The translations under genes were made by a program, and so were the position numbers. The notes beneath the pieces are model-generated. The model had not been told where the DNA came from and made no database searches. It worked only from the letters and a program-made list of their open reading frames with translations. A DNA stretch of 64,000 nucleotides from Guptibacillus hwajinpoensis. GTDB taxonomy: Bacteria; Bacillota; Bacilli; Bacillales; Guptibacillaceae. The stretch lies in NCBI RefSeq assembly GCF_020171785.1, contig NZ_JAIVAE010000003.1, positions 434,001 to 498,000 of the forward strand, read 5' to 3'. Below, in pieces: positions 17,587 through 26,125 of the stretch (the stretch's first letter is position 1; every line of letters starts with the position of its first letter).

Positions 17587-18249
17587 TTAGTCAAAATCCT
17601 TTTTCTCCCATTCGTCTTCAGGTATATCTAAATCCTCACCTGAAAAACGTTCTTCTTTAAACGGATCAGCATGATTATGAAAACCATTTTGTTCCCAAAA
17701 ACCAGGTGAGTCCGCCTCAATAAATTCAATCCCTCTTATCCACTTAATACTTTTCCAAAAATAAAGGTGTGGAACGACTAGACGTAATGGCCATCCGTGT
17801 TTCGCTGTTAACTGCTCTCCGTCGATCGAGTGAGCAAGCATAACATGATCTTCTAATAAATCGGTAAGGTGAATATTTGTCGTATAATTATGGTCTCCAT
17901 GAAGCATAACATGATTCGACTCAGGCTTAATATCGAGTTCTTTTATAAAATCCTTCATCAACACGCCTTCAAACGTATTATCAAAGCGAGACCATCGGGT
18001 AACGCAGTGTATGTCACATGTCACCTTTTTCTGTGGTAATGCAAGAAGTTCATCATAGGAAAGAGAGAATTCACTCGCTACATTTCCAAAAACCTTTAAG
18101 TCCCACGTTGTCATATCATAAGTTGGTACATCTCCTTCATGGAGAATAGGGAATCTTTCCGTTAATACCTGTCCTGGAGGAAGACGCTCTCCATACTTTT
18201 CGTTTGCTTTAGGTACTTTCATTTTCCGAATACGGTCCGCTTTCTTCAT
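17587..18249 (-). CDS. yuiH: Sulfite oxidase-fold molybdenum-cofactor oxidoreductase (YuiH family)
   Basis: 220 aa, single sulfite-oxidase catalytic domain. The molybdenum ligand is the Cys in DIHCVTRW (Cys82); the cofactor-binding stretch HGWPLRLVVPHLYFWKSIKW is intact. No signal peptide or Tat motif, so it is cytoplasmic. ATG 18249 is chosen because AAAGGTG lies at proper spacing; ATG 18267 has no ribosome site. A SAM-I riboswitch and its terminator directly precede the gene, tying it to methionine/sulfur supply. The superfamily includes MsrP (methionine sulfoxide reductase), which fits, but no MsrQ partner is seen and the substrate is unknown. Confidence 0.88.
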   Translation of the reverse strand: MKKADRIRKMKVPKANEKYGERLPPGQVLTERFPILHEGDVPTYDMTTWDLKVFGNVASEFSLSYDELLALPQKKVTCDIHCVTRWSRFDNTFEGVLMKDFIKELDIKPESNHVMLHGDHNYTTNIHLTDLLEDHVMLAHSIDGEQLTAKHGWPLRLVVPHLYFWKSIKWIRGIEFIEADSPGFWEQNGFHNHADPFKEERFSGEDLDIPEDEWEKKDFD

Positions 18250-18283
18250 AAACTTCACACCTTTCATTTTTTCATATGTAACT

Positions 18284-18311
18284 AAAAAACTCTTCCAATA
18301 TAGGAAGAGTT
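18284..18311 (-). terminator. Riboswitch expression-platform terminator before yuiH
   Basis: Minus-strand stem AACTCTTCC / GGAAGAGTT with loop TATATT followed by T6. It lies between the SAM-I aptamer and the yuiH start, the standard S-box attenuator position. Confidence 0.9.
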
Positions 18312-18431
18312 CAGTCTTTAACAGAGCTCTCCCTCATCTTCCAGAGCTAAAGCTCTGCTGGAATTAGCACCTTGTTTATCAGGTTGCCGGGCATCAAAGG
18401 GCCAGTCCCTCCGCCTCTCTCGATAAGGAAA
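18312..18431 (-). promoter_or_regulatory. SAM-I (S-box) riboswitch
   Basis: Minus-strand sequence contains the S-box core in order: GAGAGGCGGAGGGACTGGCC, GATGCCCGGCAACC, AAGGTGCTAATTCC, then a GC-rich P4-type hairpin AGAGCTTTAGCTCT and GAAGATGAGG. These are the diagnostic conserved blocks of the SAM-I aptamer. With the following terminator it should switch the yuiH-type gene off when S-adenosylmethionine is plentiful. Confidence 0.95.
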
Positions 18432-18512
18432 AAAACATGTAATTGTGATTCATTCTATCGGTATCCTTTATTTATTGCAATCCTTTTTCTAGCGTGTTTC
18501 ATCTCTCATCTA

Positions 18513-18977
18513 CTAATCTAGTTCTTTCTGCATCTTAATAAAAGGGTAAACTCCTCCATTTGTATGTTGTTCAAAAGAATCAATTTTTTGAAACCCTGCT
18601 CTATGATAGACTTTAATTGCCCTCTCATTGAAATCTGCAACAGACATAACGAGTGATGATGGTCTATACAATTCAATCGCTTTTTCTATGCCAGCTTTTA
18701 AATACTCATCTCCATGACCATTCCCTACCAAACCTGGACTCATCCCAAGTCCGATTTCAACTTGGTTATCTGATTTAAGAACGTAACTAAAAAAACCTAT
18801 AAGCTGGTCCTGGCGATAAACGCTCCAGTAATGTGGATTATTAGTTGCCTCTTCTCGAAACTCATACAAATCTTCAGGATCCTCATCCATATTATAAAAT
18901 GAGTAATCACCGGTGTATTCCCACGAAATGACTCTCTCTACATCTTGTTCACTCATTTGTTTAAAAATATAGTTCAT
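18513..18977 (-). CDS. GNAT family N-acetyltransferase
   Basis: About 154 aa. The start MNYIFKQMSEQ at 18977 is set by AAGGAGAGG; the longer frame to 19004 has no ribosome site. The GNAT core is readable: LKSDNQVEIGLGMSPGLVGNGHG supplies the acetyl-CoA phosphate-binding region with a slightly altered Q/RxxGxG/A loop (VGNGHG), and VYHRAGFQKID is the C-terminal strand/helix. Substrate unknown. It is monocistronic or follows the GNAT at 19172, from which a terminator separates it. Confidence 0.82.
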   Translation of the reverse strand: MNYIFKQMSEQDVERVISWEYTGDYSFYNMDEDPEDLYEFREEATNNPHYWSVYRQDQLIGFFSYVLKSDNQVEIGLGMSPGLVGNGHGDEYLKAGIEKAIELYRPSSLVMSVADFNERAIKVYHRAGFQKIDSFEQHTNGGVYPFIKMQKELD

Positions 18978-19010
18978 TCTTTCCCTCTCCTTCTTTGTAC
19001 TCATAGGAAA

Positions 19011-19038
19011 AGCCCCATGCCGGGAAATGCATGGGGCT
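19011..19038. terminator. Hairpin terminator between two GNAT genes
   Basis: Stem AGCCCCATGC / GCATGGGGCT with an 8-nt loop, followed on the minus strand by TTTTCC. It ends transcription of the GNAT at 19172-19603. Confidence 0.75.
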
Positions 19039-19055
19039 CACACTTTATATTTTAA

Positions 19056-19083
19056 GGGGGACAGGAACCGGGGAAGTTCCTGT
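19056..19083. repeat. REP-like palindrome
   Basis: GGGGGACAGGAAC...GTTCCTGT forms an 8-bp stem with a GGGGACAGG-type flank. It resembles short palindromic intergenic elements I associate with Bacillaceae genomes. Only one copy is seen in this window, so the assignment is tentative. Confidence 0.25.
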
Positions 19084-19171
19084 AAAAACAGTGTAGCAAG
19101 TTCCAGGAGAATGCTGATTGATTATGAGTTGTTTTTCACATTCTTTTAATAAATGAAAAGAATGTGGTCAA

Positions 19172-19603
19172 CTATTTATAAACCATGATCGTTTGAAGTT
19201 CTCGAAAACCAATGTCTTTATAAATGTATTTAGCGAAGTTAGAGGAATACACATTCAAACGAATCTCCTCATATCCCTGTTCTTTGAAATTTTCAATACT
19301 CGCTTGCACAAGCTGCTTAGAGTATCCCTTTCCACGAAACTTCGGAAAAACAAATACATCGTAAATGAAACCATGTTTGCTTTCTGTAAAGTAATCCGTG
19401 TTTTCTCCAAGTAGTACCCAACCAGCAATTTCCCCTTTATCACGATAAATGAGGTGGTAACCGCCTCGATCAAGTATGGAAGATACAATTTCAAGTGCTT
19501 TCTCTTCTTTTACGATACCTGGATTTGTCGTTCCTTCGTTAACAGATTGAATGGAATTCGACAAAATAAAATCTCTTTCTTCGATTGTCGCTCGTTCGAT
19601 CAC
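19172..19603 (-). CDS. GNAT family N-acetyltransferase
   Basis: About 143 aa. GTG 19603 (MIERATIEERDF) is preferred: GGAGGGG lies just upstream, inside the longer in-frame extension to 19624. The acetyl-CoA site is VFVFPKFRGKGYSKQLV (R/GxxGxG form RGKGYS), and YIYKDIGFREL is the usual C-terminal motif. Central NxDYFTESKHGFIYDVF is typical of small GNATs like those related to YjcK/PaiA-type families. The hairpin CACATTCTTTT / AAAAGAATGTG lies just past its stop (about 19138-19166). Substrate unknown. Confidence 0.82.
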   Translation of the reverse strand: MIERATIEERDFILSNSIQSVNEGTTNPGIVKEEKALEIVSSILDRGGYHLIYRDKGEIAGWVLLGENTDYFTESKHGFIYDVFVFPKFRGKGYSKQLVQASIENFKEQGYEEIRLNVYSSNFAKYIYKDIGFRELQTIMVYK

Positions 19604-19744
19604 ACTATTCCCCTCCATCGCCAAAGTCTTTCGTTAATCGTTACTTCTTGATAACAGAATCTAGTTCCTTCTTATAAATCAATTCCTTTATTATCCAAAC
19701 GATCAAATCATCATTACACCACTAGCTCTAGCATAGGTGAAATG

Positions 19745-20308
19745 CTACTCGGTCGTTATGGCATAAACATACGTATCGATTAACTTATTCTTATCTACTG
19801 ATTGACTATTATTTTTTAAAATCGCCTCAAGCTGAAAGAAACATCGTTCTGCGACCTTTCGACTTTTCCAATTTTCCGCATTGCAACGGATTTCAATTCT
19901 TTTCGCACGAAGTTCTCGAATCGCAAATCTAACAATTCCCTGAACAGCCTCCGTCATATATCCCTCTCCACTATAGTTCGAATCAATCCAGTAACCAATT
20001 TCAAACTTACGAACGTTCCAGTCAATGCGATGCAAACCAGAAGAGCCAATGAACCTACCAGATTGTTTATGGAAGAGCAGCAGCCGTAAGTCTTCTCTTT
20101 TTAAGAAAGCTGCGTGAGATTCTCGAATATTCGCTTCAACATCGGCTTCTGACTGACCATTATGCGCAAACGGCATATATGGCTTAAGTTCGCTTAACGA
20201 GGCATCAATCGACTTATGCACTGCTTTGCCATCACCTGGCAACGGATAACGTATATGTAAACGATCCGTGTAAAATTCATTAGGAAAATCAAGTAGAATC
20301 GGCTGCAT
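19745..20308 (-). CDS. RimJ/RimL-type GNAT acetyltransferase
   Basis: 187 aa. FYTDRLHIRYPLPGDG is the RimL-like opening; IGSSGLHRIDWNVRKFEIGYWID and YSGEGYMTEAVQGIVRFA give the acetyl-CoA loop (SGEGYM). GGAGGG precedes ATG. It is paralogous to the GNAT at 62788-63348 along its whole length: PGDGK, FLKRE, EIGYW and GYMTEAVQ are shared. These enzymes acetylate protein N-termini or small amines; the target is not predictable. Confidence 0.85.
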   Translation of the reverse strand: MQPILLDFPNEFYTDRLHIRYPLPGDGKAVHKSIDASLSELKPYMPFAHNGQSEADVEANIRESHAAFLKREDLRLLLFHKQSGRFIGSSGLHRIDWNVRKFEIGYWIDSNYSGEGYMTEAVQGIVRFAIRELRAKRIEIRCNAENWKSRKVAERCFFQLEAILKNNSQSVDKNKLIDTYVYAITTE

Positions 20309-20516
20309 GAAAAAAGCCCTCCAAAAACTCTAAAAGATGTCAGAATTATACCATTAATGAGAAATCTGTCAAGAAAGATACCCTTTTCTTCTAATCTTTA
20401 TCTTTGTTTTTCGTCAATCTAGAAATCTCCTGAAGGACTGATTTTAGCTAATGTTTGTCTTTCCTCCGCTCTATACTTGTGAGAATGTCCTTGCAGGAAT
20501 TATTTAAGACCATAGG

Positions 20517-20668
20517 ATAAGGAGTAATGATGTCCGATGATAAACTCTATTTATACATCGTCCGGTGTCATTTATACGATTCTTATTGAAAGCACGAATG
20601 TCGGATCACCTCCTTGTGGCTTTGCAAGGGGTGATCATATGTAGAAGTTCCGGCATGTCTCTTTTTTC
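20517..20668 (+). ncRNA. Candidate structured RNA upstream of the LysE gene
   Basis: This lies in the 536-bp gap 20309-20844. Two folded elements are visible. (1) ATAAGGA (20517-20523) pairs with TTCTTAT (20580-20586), enclosing AATGA/TCATT and CGATGATAAA/TTTATACATCG with loop CTCTA. (2) ATGTCGG (20598-20604) pairs with CCGGCAT (20650-20656), enclosing GATCACC-CCTTG / CAAGGGGTGATC. T6 follows at 20662-20667. It matches no riboswitch or housekeeping RNA that I recognise. It could be a regulatory leader or a free sRNA. The rest of the gap shows nothing further. Confidence 0.35.
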
Positions 20669-20844
20669 CATATCATGAAGTAACAACGTCTCGGAAAGCA
20701 ATTTGCCAATCTTCTAGAGTTTTCTCCCTTCAGATAGAGTGGTCTAAATTTCGACTATTAGGTGGCTGCTCCTTCAAACGAGCCTTTATACATTTCCCCC
20801 CCTCCTATATACTAATAATTAGATCCCGTCTGAAAGGAGAATTT

Positions 20845-21471
20845 GTGTTGGATGTTACACTCATTTTATCATTCTTAGGAGCTGCTGTTCTCTTAACAAT
20901 CATGCCAGGTCCTGATAATTTATTTGTGTTAGCTCAAAGTATCACTCAAAATAAAAAAGCAGGTATTGCTACCTCCCTTGGGCTTTGTTCAGGGCTTCTC
21001 GTACATATTTCTGCTGCAGCTGTTGGATTATCCGCGATTCTTTACCAATCTTCATTTGCCTTCACTATCGTGAAATTAATTGGGGCTGCTTATTTACTGT
21101 TCATGGCTTATGAAGCTTTTAAAGAGCGAAACGAATCGTCAATGCTTCAGAATCATCCATCTCGAACTTATTTTTCTCTATATAAGAAAGGCATTGTAAT
21201 GAATGTTTTAAATCCAAAAGTTTCTTTGTTCTTCCTTGCTCTCCTACCACAGTTTATTGACCATCAAGCTGGCTCTCCCACTTTTCAGATGTTTTTGTTA
21301 GGTTTGATGTTCATTGTTCAAGCACTTATTATTTTTAGTCTGATTAGTGTTTATTCTGGAAAATTAGCAAGCTATATTACTGGGAATTTAACGTTGTTAA
21401 GAAGATTTAATCTCACGAAAGCAGTGCTGCTCGCTTTTATTGGTATCCAAATTGCCTTCAGTAAAAACTAA
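20845..21471 (+). CDS. LysE/RhtB family exporter
   Basis: 208 aa, six predicted membrane helices. The family hallmark GPDNLFVLAQSITQNKKAGIATSLGL with PGPDN is near residue 22, and LNPKVSLFFLALLPQFID is the second conserved block. Members export amino acids (lysine, homoserine, threonine, others) by proton exchange. AAAGGAG precedes GTG 20845; TTG 20848 is an equally spaced alternative. A candidate structured RNA ends 177 nt upstream and could control it. Confidence 0.9.
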   Translation: MLDVTLILSFLGAAVLLTIMPGPDNLFVLAQSITQNKKAGIATSLGLCSGLLVHISAAAVGLSAILYQSSFAFTIVKLIGAAYLLFMAYEAFKERNESSMLQNHPSRTYFSLYKKGIVMNVLNPKVSLFFLALLPQFIDHQAGSPTFQMFLLGLMFIVQALIIFSLISVYSGKLASYITGNLTLLRRFNLTKAVLLAFIGIQIAFSKN

Positions 21472-21472
21472 A

Positions 21473-21504
21473 AAGCAGCGCCTCCAAAAAGAGAGGCGCT
21501 GCTT
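21473..21504. terminator. Bidirectional terminator
   Basis: Perfect 12-bp stem AAGCAGCGCCTC / GAGGCGCTGCTT between the convergent LysE and 3-hydroxybutyrate dehydrogenase genes. Confidence 0.85.
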
Positions 21505-21529
21505 AACATTTTCGATCTACTAATGAACG

Positions 21530-22306
21530 TTATTGAGCTGTATACCCACCATCAATAAGAAGAGCTTGGCCAGTAATACTCTTCGCTGCATCGCTTGCGA
21601 TAAACATTGAGTAGTCGGCAATCTCTTTCACTTCAAGTAGTCGTTTTTGTGGAACAAGAGGGTAAATAACTTCTTCCAATACCTTCTCAAGCTCTACTCC
21701 ACGTTCTTTCGCTAAATCTTCCATTTGTCCTCTAACAAGTGGTGTATCCACATAGCCAGGCGCCATAGCATTTACTGTAATGCCGTGCTCTGCACCTTCT
21801 AATGCAGATACTTTTGTAAGACCAATTACACCATGTTTCGCGCTGTTATAGGCGGCTTTACCAGCAAAACCAATTACTCCATTGATTGATGCCATGTTTA
21901 TAATTCGCCCAAATCCTTGTTCCTTCATAATTGGAAAAACATGTTTCGTAGCAATAAATGGAGCTGTTAGCATAATATCTTGCATCATTCTGAATTTCTC
22001 AGTTGGAAAATCTTCTAATGCAGCAACATGTTGAAGCCCCGCATTATTAATAAGTACATCTACGCGACCGTATTCTTCAACAGTACGATCAATCGCCTGT
22101 TTGATTTCATCTTCACTTGTAACGTCTGCTTTAATCCCGATAACTTCATAGCCTTTATCTCGAAGTTTTTGGGCAGCTTCCTTTGTACCCTCTTCATTTA
22201 TATCAGAAAGAACAACTTTTGCACCGTTTGCTGCAAATGTCTCACCAATTTCAAATCCAATTCCTCTAGCTGCTCCTGTAATAAATACAGTCTTGTTGTT
22301 AACCAT
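21530..22306 (-). CDS. 3-hydroxybutyrate dehydrogenase (SDR)
   Basis: 258 aa classical short-chain dehydrogenase. NAD fold TGAARGIGFEIG, INNAG, catalytic Ser in MASINGVIG, YNSAKHG (Tyr/Lys), and GYVDTPLVRGQMEDLAKERG, a stretch characteristic of 3-hydroxybutyrate dehydrogenases. It interconverts 3-hydroxybutyrate and acetoacetate with NAD, cytoplasmic. Acetoacetate is also the product of the HMG-CoA lyase encoded at the left end, though the genes are 20 kb apart. TAGGAGGAA precedes ATG. Confidence 0.88.
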   Translation of the reverse strand: MVNNKTVFITGAARGIGFEIGETFAANGAKVVLSDINEEGTKEAAQKLRDKGYEVIGIKADVTSEDEIKQAIDRTVEEYGRVDVLINNAGLQHVAALEDFPTEKFRMMQDIMLTAPFIATKHVFPIMKEQGFGRIINMASINGVIGFAGKAAYNSAKHGVIGLTKVSALEGAEHGITVNAMAPGYVDTPLVRGQMEDLAKERGVELEKVLEEVIYPLVPQKRLLEVKEIADYSMFIASDAAKSITGQALLIDGGYTAQ

Positions 22307-22566
22307 GAATCGTTCCTCCTAGTGTAAATCCTAATTTTTTTCATTCTCACACACTTCCATTTACCCTTTACAACGATTTATAAACAAATTCTATCTCATT
22401 TTTTAACTTCACGCTTTTCGTTATTTTCAATTAATTCACCGAAAATATCTACTTGTATAAAGGTTCTTAAGGCTTTACGAACGAGAAGATCTTCTGTTTG
22501 ATGGAACTGCATTTTGGGTACTGAGAATAGACAGAATGATCCAAAACTGGAAGGAGATAAAAAGTA

Positions 22567-23274
22567 ATGACGTTTCGCTACGCCCTTTTTGTAATCGTTA
22601 TCATTTCAGCTTCTGGATGTTCTAATATAGCTGTTTTGAATCCTAAAGGCTCAGAAGCACAGTCAGAGCTTAACTTACTTTACCTTAGCTTAGCCTTAAT
22701 GAGCATTGTCTTACTTGTTGTTTTTACTTTATTTACCCGATTTTTAATGAAGTATCGCGAGCTTCCTGGACAAGAAAACGACTTTCCCACTCAAGTTAAC
22801 GGGAATAAAAAACTCGAAATTACCTGGGTAGTTATACCGATAGCAATTTTAACTATCCTGGCAGTTCCTACATTTGCTACTACATATCAACTTGATAACA
22901 AGACAGAGATCGTTCGTGAACCTTTAGAAATCAATGTTACAGCCCAGCAATACAAATGGAAATTTCATTATCCAGAACACGACATAACGCTCGAAAATGA
23001 AGTGAAGCTACCTGTGGATCGGCCGGTTGTCTTTACGCTTCATTCGAAAGATGTGATTCATTCTTTCTGGTTACCACAACTAGGTGGAAAAAAAGATGTT
23101 CTCCCCAACCAAGTAAACAAGTTAACACTAACACCACTTGAAACTGGAGTCTATGACGGAAAGTGCGCTGAGCTTTGTGGAGCAAATCATGCCCTCATGA
23201 CATTTGATACTACCGTTATTGAACAAGAAGCATTTAATCAGTGGACGCGTGTTGCTGATATACAGGAGGATTAA
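22567..23274 (+). CDS. Haem-copper oxidase subunit II with CuA site
   Basis: 235 aa lipoprotein (lipobox SASGC, Cys18) with two membrane helices (about 38-60 and 86-106) and an outer cupredoxin domain. The leader CSNIAVLNPKG is like QoxA of quinol oxidases, but the CuA ligands lost in QoxA are all present: His165, Cys200, Glu202, Cys204, His208, Met211 (CAELCGANHALM). There is no fused cytochrome c domain. It should accept electrons from a cytochrome c or another one-electron donor. First gene of a four-gene operon; AAGGAG precedes ATG. Confidence 0.92.
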   Translation: MTFRYALFVIVIISASGCSNIAVLNPKGSEAQSELNLLYLSLALMSIVLLVVFTLFTRFLMKYRELPGQENDFPTQVNGNKKLEITWVVIPIAILTILAVPTFATTYQLDNKTEIVREPLEINVTAQQYKWKFHYPEHDITLENEVKLPVDRPVVFTLHSKDVIHSFWLPQLGGKKDVLPNQVNKLTLTPLETGVYDGKCAELCGANHALMTFDTTVIEQEAFNQWTRVADIQED

Positions 23275-25227
23275 ATGATGAATGTGATTTTAGACTACCT
23301 CTTATCACTACCTTCAGATATTATTTTTGCAGATATTTCATTTACTATTATGCTGATTGCCACTGTTTATTTTTTAACGAAGTACGCAAAATGGAAATGG
23401 CTGTGGAGTTGGATTACTTCTACAGATCATAAAAAAATTGGAATTATGTATTTATTTGTATCGTTTCTCTTTTTTATACGTGCTGGAATTGAAGCATTGC
23501 TTATCCGAATGCAGCTTGCTTTCCCTAATAATGAATTCTGGGTATTTCAAGGCGAACGATTTAACCAATTGACTAGTACTCACGGAACAGTGATGATTTT
23601 TCTCGTCGCTACTCCTCTACTAATCGGTTTGATGAATGTGATTGTTCCTCTCCAAATTGGTGCGAGGGATGTTGCATTTCCTTTTATGAATTCTTTAAGT
23701 TTGTGGTTATTCATTTCAGGTGGCATTTTGATTAATGCAAGTTTTGTAGCAGGAGGCTCACCTAATGCCGGGTGGACAACGTATGCTCCTTTAGCATCGA
23801 AAGAGTTTACGCCTGGACCCGGGAATAGTTATTACCCGATAGGACTTCAAGTTGCTGGACTCGGAACAATTATGGGCGGAATCAATTTTATCGTTACGAT
23901 TATAAAAATGAGAGCGCCCGGCATGCGATTTATGAGAATGCCCTTATCAACATGGTCGATGTTCATTACGTCTATCCTCATCGTGTATGCATTCTCAGCT
24001 CTTGCCGTTGCTCTACTATTGCTGACATTTGAGCGACTTTTTGGAACAGTTATCTTATCAGCATCGGAAGGCAATCCATTAATCTGGCAGCACCTTTTCT
24101 GGATATTTGGTCACCCTGAAGTTTATATCATCGCCCTACCTGCTTTCGGGATATTTTCCGACGTCATTAGTGTTTTTTCAAAGCGAAAACTCTTTGGTTA
24201 TCCTTCTATGGTTTTCGCCATTATCCTTATTGGATTTCTCGGTTTTATGGTGTGGGTTCATCATATGTTCACAGTAGGGTTAAATACGAATATTACTATC
24301 TTTTTTGCCCTTACAACGATGCTAATCGCTGTTCCTACTGGAATTAAGATATTTAACTGGCTATTTACGATGCGAGGAGGTAGGATTCGCTTTGATACAC
24401 CTATGCTCTATGCATTAGGATTCATCTTCACTTTTGTTATCGGTGGCGTTACTGGTGTTATGCTTGGAACCGTTCCAGCGGATTATCAATACCACGATAG
24501 CTACTTTGTCGTTGCTCACCTTCATTACGTGATCATTGGTGCCACTATTTTCGGAGTGTTCTCTGGTGTTTATTATTGGTGGCCAAAAATGTTTGGAAAA
24601 AAACTGAATGAAACCCTTGGTAAATGGAACTTTTGGACTTTTGGCATTGGATTTCATATTACTTTCTTCCCCATGCACGTTATGGGATTAATGGGAATGC
24701 CACGACGTGTTTTCACGTATCCGGAAGGGGATGGATTGGGCTTTCTTAATTTCATTAGTACGTGCGGTGCTTTTATGATGGGGATTGGCGTATTATTTTT
24801 CATGATAAATATCTACATAACGACGCGTTATACGAAAAAACGCGTATTAAATGACCCCTGGTTCTCTAGAGGACGAACGCTCGAATGGACAATCCCATCT
24901 CCACCTCCAGCCTATAACTTCGCACGTCTACCCGAGGTGAAGAGTCGTGAGCCTCTGTGGGATGCTTATGAAAGAGGAAATAAGAATATCAACTTTATAG
25001 GTGAATACGAAGATATTCATCTTCCTAACTCCACTTCTCTTCCATTCTTTATGGGAATTGGCTTTCTAATTGCTTCTTTTGGTTTCGTATTCGAGATATG
25101 GCCAGTCGCTCTTTCGGGAATGTTGATCGTTTTTCTTATGATGAGTATTCGATCGTTTCAACAGAAAAACGGTATTCATCTTCCTAAGGAGAAGGTAAGG
25201 GTACAAGACATGAGGGGTGAAGATTAA
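23275..25227 (+). CDS. Haem-copper oxidase subunit I (QoxB-like)
   Basis: 650 aa catalytic membrane subunit. Haem and copper ligands: His103 (STHGT), His280 with cross-linking Tyr284 (GHPEVY), His329-His330, and His415/His417 (VAHLHYV); Glu282 of the D-channel is present. The extended N-terminus and overall wording (STDHKKIGIMY, NVIVPLQIGARDVAFP, GMPRRVFTYPEGDG) resemble quinol oxidase QoxB. By eye, positions matching the quinol-site residues of E. coli CyoB read Arg69, Glu73, Arg95, Gln98, so the site is only partly kept. Starts directly at the stop of subunit II with AGGAGG. Confidence 0.94.
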   Translation: MMNVILDYLLSLPSDIIFADISFTIMLIATVYFLTKYAKWKWLWSWITSTDHKKIGIMYLFVSFLFFIRAGIEALLIRMQLAFPNNEFWVFQGERFNQLTSTHGTVMIFLVATPLLIGLMNVIVPLQIGARDVAFPFMNSLSLWLFISGGILINASFVAGGSPNAGWTTYAPLASKEFTPGPGNSYYPIGLQVAGLGTIMGGINFIVTIIKMRAPGMRFMRMPLSTWSMFITSILIVYAFSALAVALLLLTFERLFGTVILSASEGNPLIWQHLFWIFGHPEVYIIALPAFGIFSDVISVFSKRKLFGYPSMVFAIILIGFLGFMVWVHHMFTVGLNTNITIFFALTTMLIAVPTGIKIFNWLFTMRGGRIRFDTPMLYALGFIFTFVIGGVTGVMLGTVPADYQYHDSYFVVAHLHYVIIGATIFGVFSGVYYWWPKMFGKKLNETLGKWNFWTFGIGFHITFFPMHVMGLMGMPRRVFTYPEGDGLGFLNFISTCGAFMMGIGVLFFMINIYITTRYTKKRVLNDPWFSRGRTLEWTIPSPPPAYNFARLPEVKSREPLWDAYERGNKNINFIGEYEDIHLPNSTSLPFFMGIGFLIASFGFVFEIWPVALSGMLIVFLMMSIRSFQQKNGIHLPKEKVRVQDMRGED

Positions 25228-25820
25228 TGGAAACAATGTCCACTCAAATGCACCTGAACCATAAGCAAGCACAAATGAATATCCTTGCTTTTTGGTTCCT
25301 TATCGGTGCCGAGGTTGTGGTGTTTGGTTGTTTATTCGGCATTTACCTCGCTGTTAAATCCTTAACAGGTCAGGGGCCAACTCCGAATGAATTATTTAAA
25401 TTAAATGAAATAATGCTTTCAACTGTTGTTTTACTAACTAGTAGTTTTACTTGCGCAATTGCGGTTTATTTTCTAAACCTTTCTAAGAAGTTATTGACGC
25501 TTCTATTCTTTCTTATCACAATTTTACTTGGCTTAGCTTTCATTGGGTTGGAAATAAGAGAATTCACTCTTTATGTAGAAGAAGGCGCTAAGATTTCTAC
25601 TAGTGCTTTTCTTGGTGCATTCTATCTACTTCTTGGCACTCATGGCTTTCACGTCTTATTTGGTGTCATCTGGATTTCTTTATTATTAGTGCAACTTTGG
25701 CTAAAAGGAATAAATCAAGAAACAGCTCCAAAGTTATTTATCGCGAGTCTTTACTGGCACTTTATCGATGTGATTTGGGTGATAATTTTTACTATTGTTT
25801 ATTTAATAGGAAAGGTGTGA
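25227..25820 (+). CDS. Haem-copper oxidase subunit III
   Basis: 197 aa, five predicted helices, the short five-helix form typical of QoxC/CyoC-like subunit III. HLNHKQAQMNILAFWFLIGAEVVVFGCLFGIY and LLLGTHGFHVLFGVIW are the family blocks. It stabilises subunit I and has no cofactors. ATG overlaps the subunit I stop by one base (TAATG), so translation is coupled. Confidence 0.92.
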   Translation: METMSTQMHLNHKQAQMNILAFWFLIGAEVVVFGCLFGIYLAVKSLTGQGPTPNELFKLNEIMLSTVVLLTSSFTCAIAVYFLNLSKKLLTLLFFLITILLGLAFIGLEIREFTLYVEEGAKISTSAFLGAFYLLLGTHGFHVLFGVIWISLLLVQLWLKGINQETAPKLFIASLYWHFIDVIWVIIFTIVYLIGKV

Positions 25821-25825
25821 AACGA

Positions 25826-26101
25826 TTGAGCAAGCATACTAATAAAGAGATTCATAAACTCTTCCTTTCTTTCCTCCTAATGATTTTATTAACAGCTTTA
25901 GCTTTTTTCCTTGTTCTTTATCAACTCATTTCACCACCTTTTTTAATCGTTCTTATCACCTTTTTTGCTCTCATTCAAATCGTGATTCAGCTGGACCGAT
26001 TTATGGATATACGGGAAAAGGAAGGTGGATATCGTTTAACTTCTCTGATAGGTGGAAGTTTTGTTGCTCTCCTGGCGATCGTTTTTTTAATACTTCTTTA
26101 G
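25826..26101 (+). CDS. Haem-copper oxidase subunit IV (QoxD-like)
   Basis: About 91 aa with three membrane helices. The likely start is TTG 25826 (MSKHTNKEIHKLF), 8 nt after AAAGGTG; GTG 25817, overlapping the subunit III stop, is an alternative. HTNKEIHKL then LSFLLMILLTALAFFLVLY and IQLDRFMDIREKEGG match the bacterial COX4/CyoD assembly subunit. It closes the operon. Confidence 0.85.
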   Translation: MSKHTNKEIHKLFLSFLLMILLTALAFFLVLYQLISPPFLIVLITFFALIQIVIQLDRFMDIREKEGGYRLTSLIGGSFVALLAIVFLILL

Positions 26102-26125
26102 AAGGTCGTTTTTTGATTTTTCACA

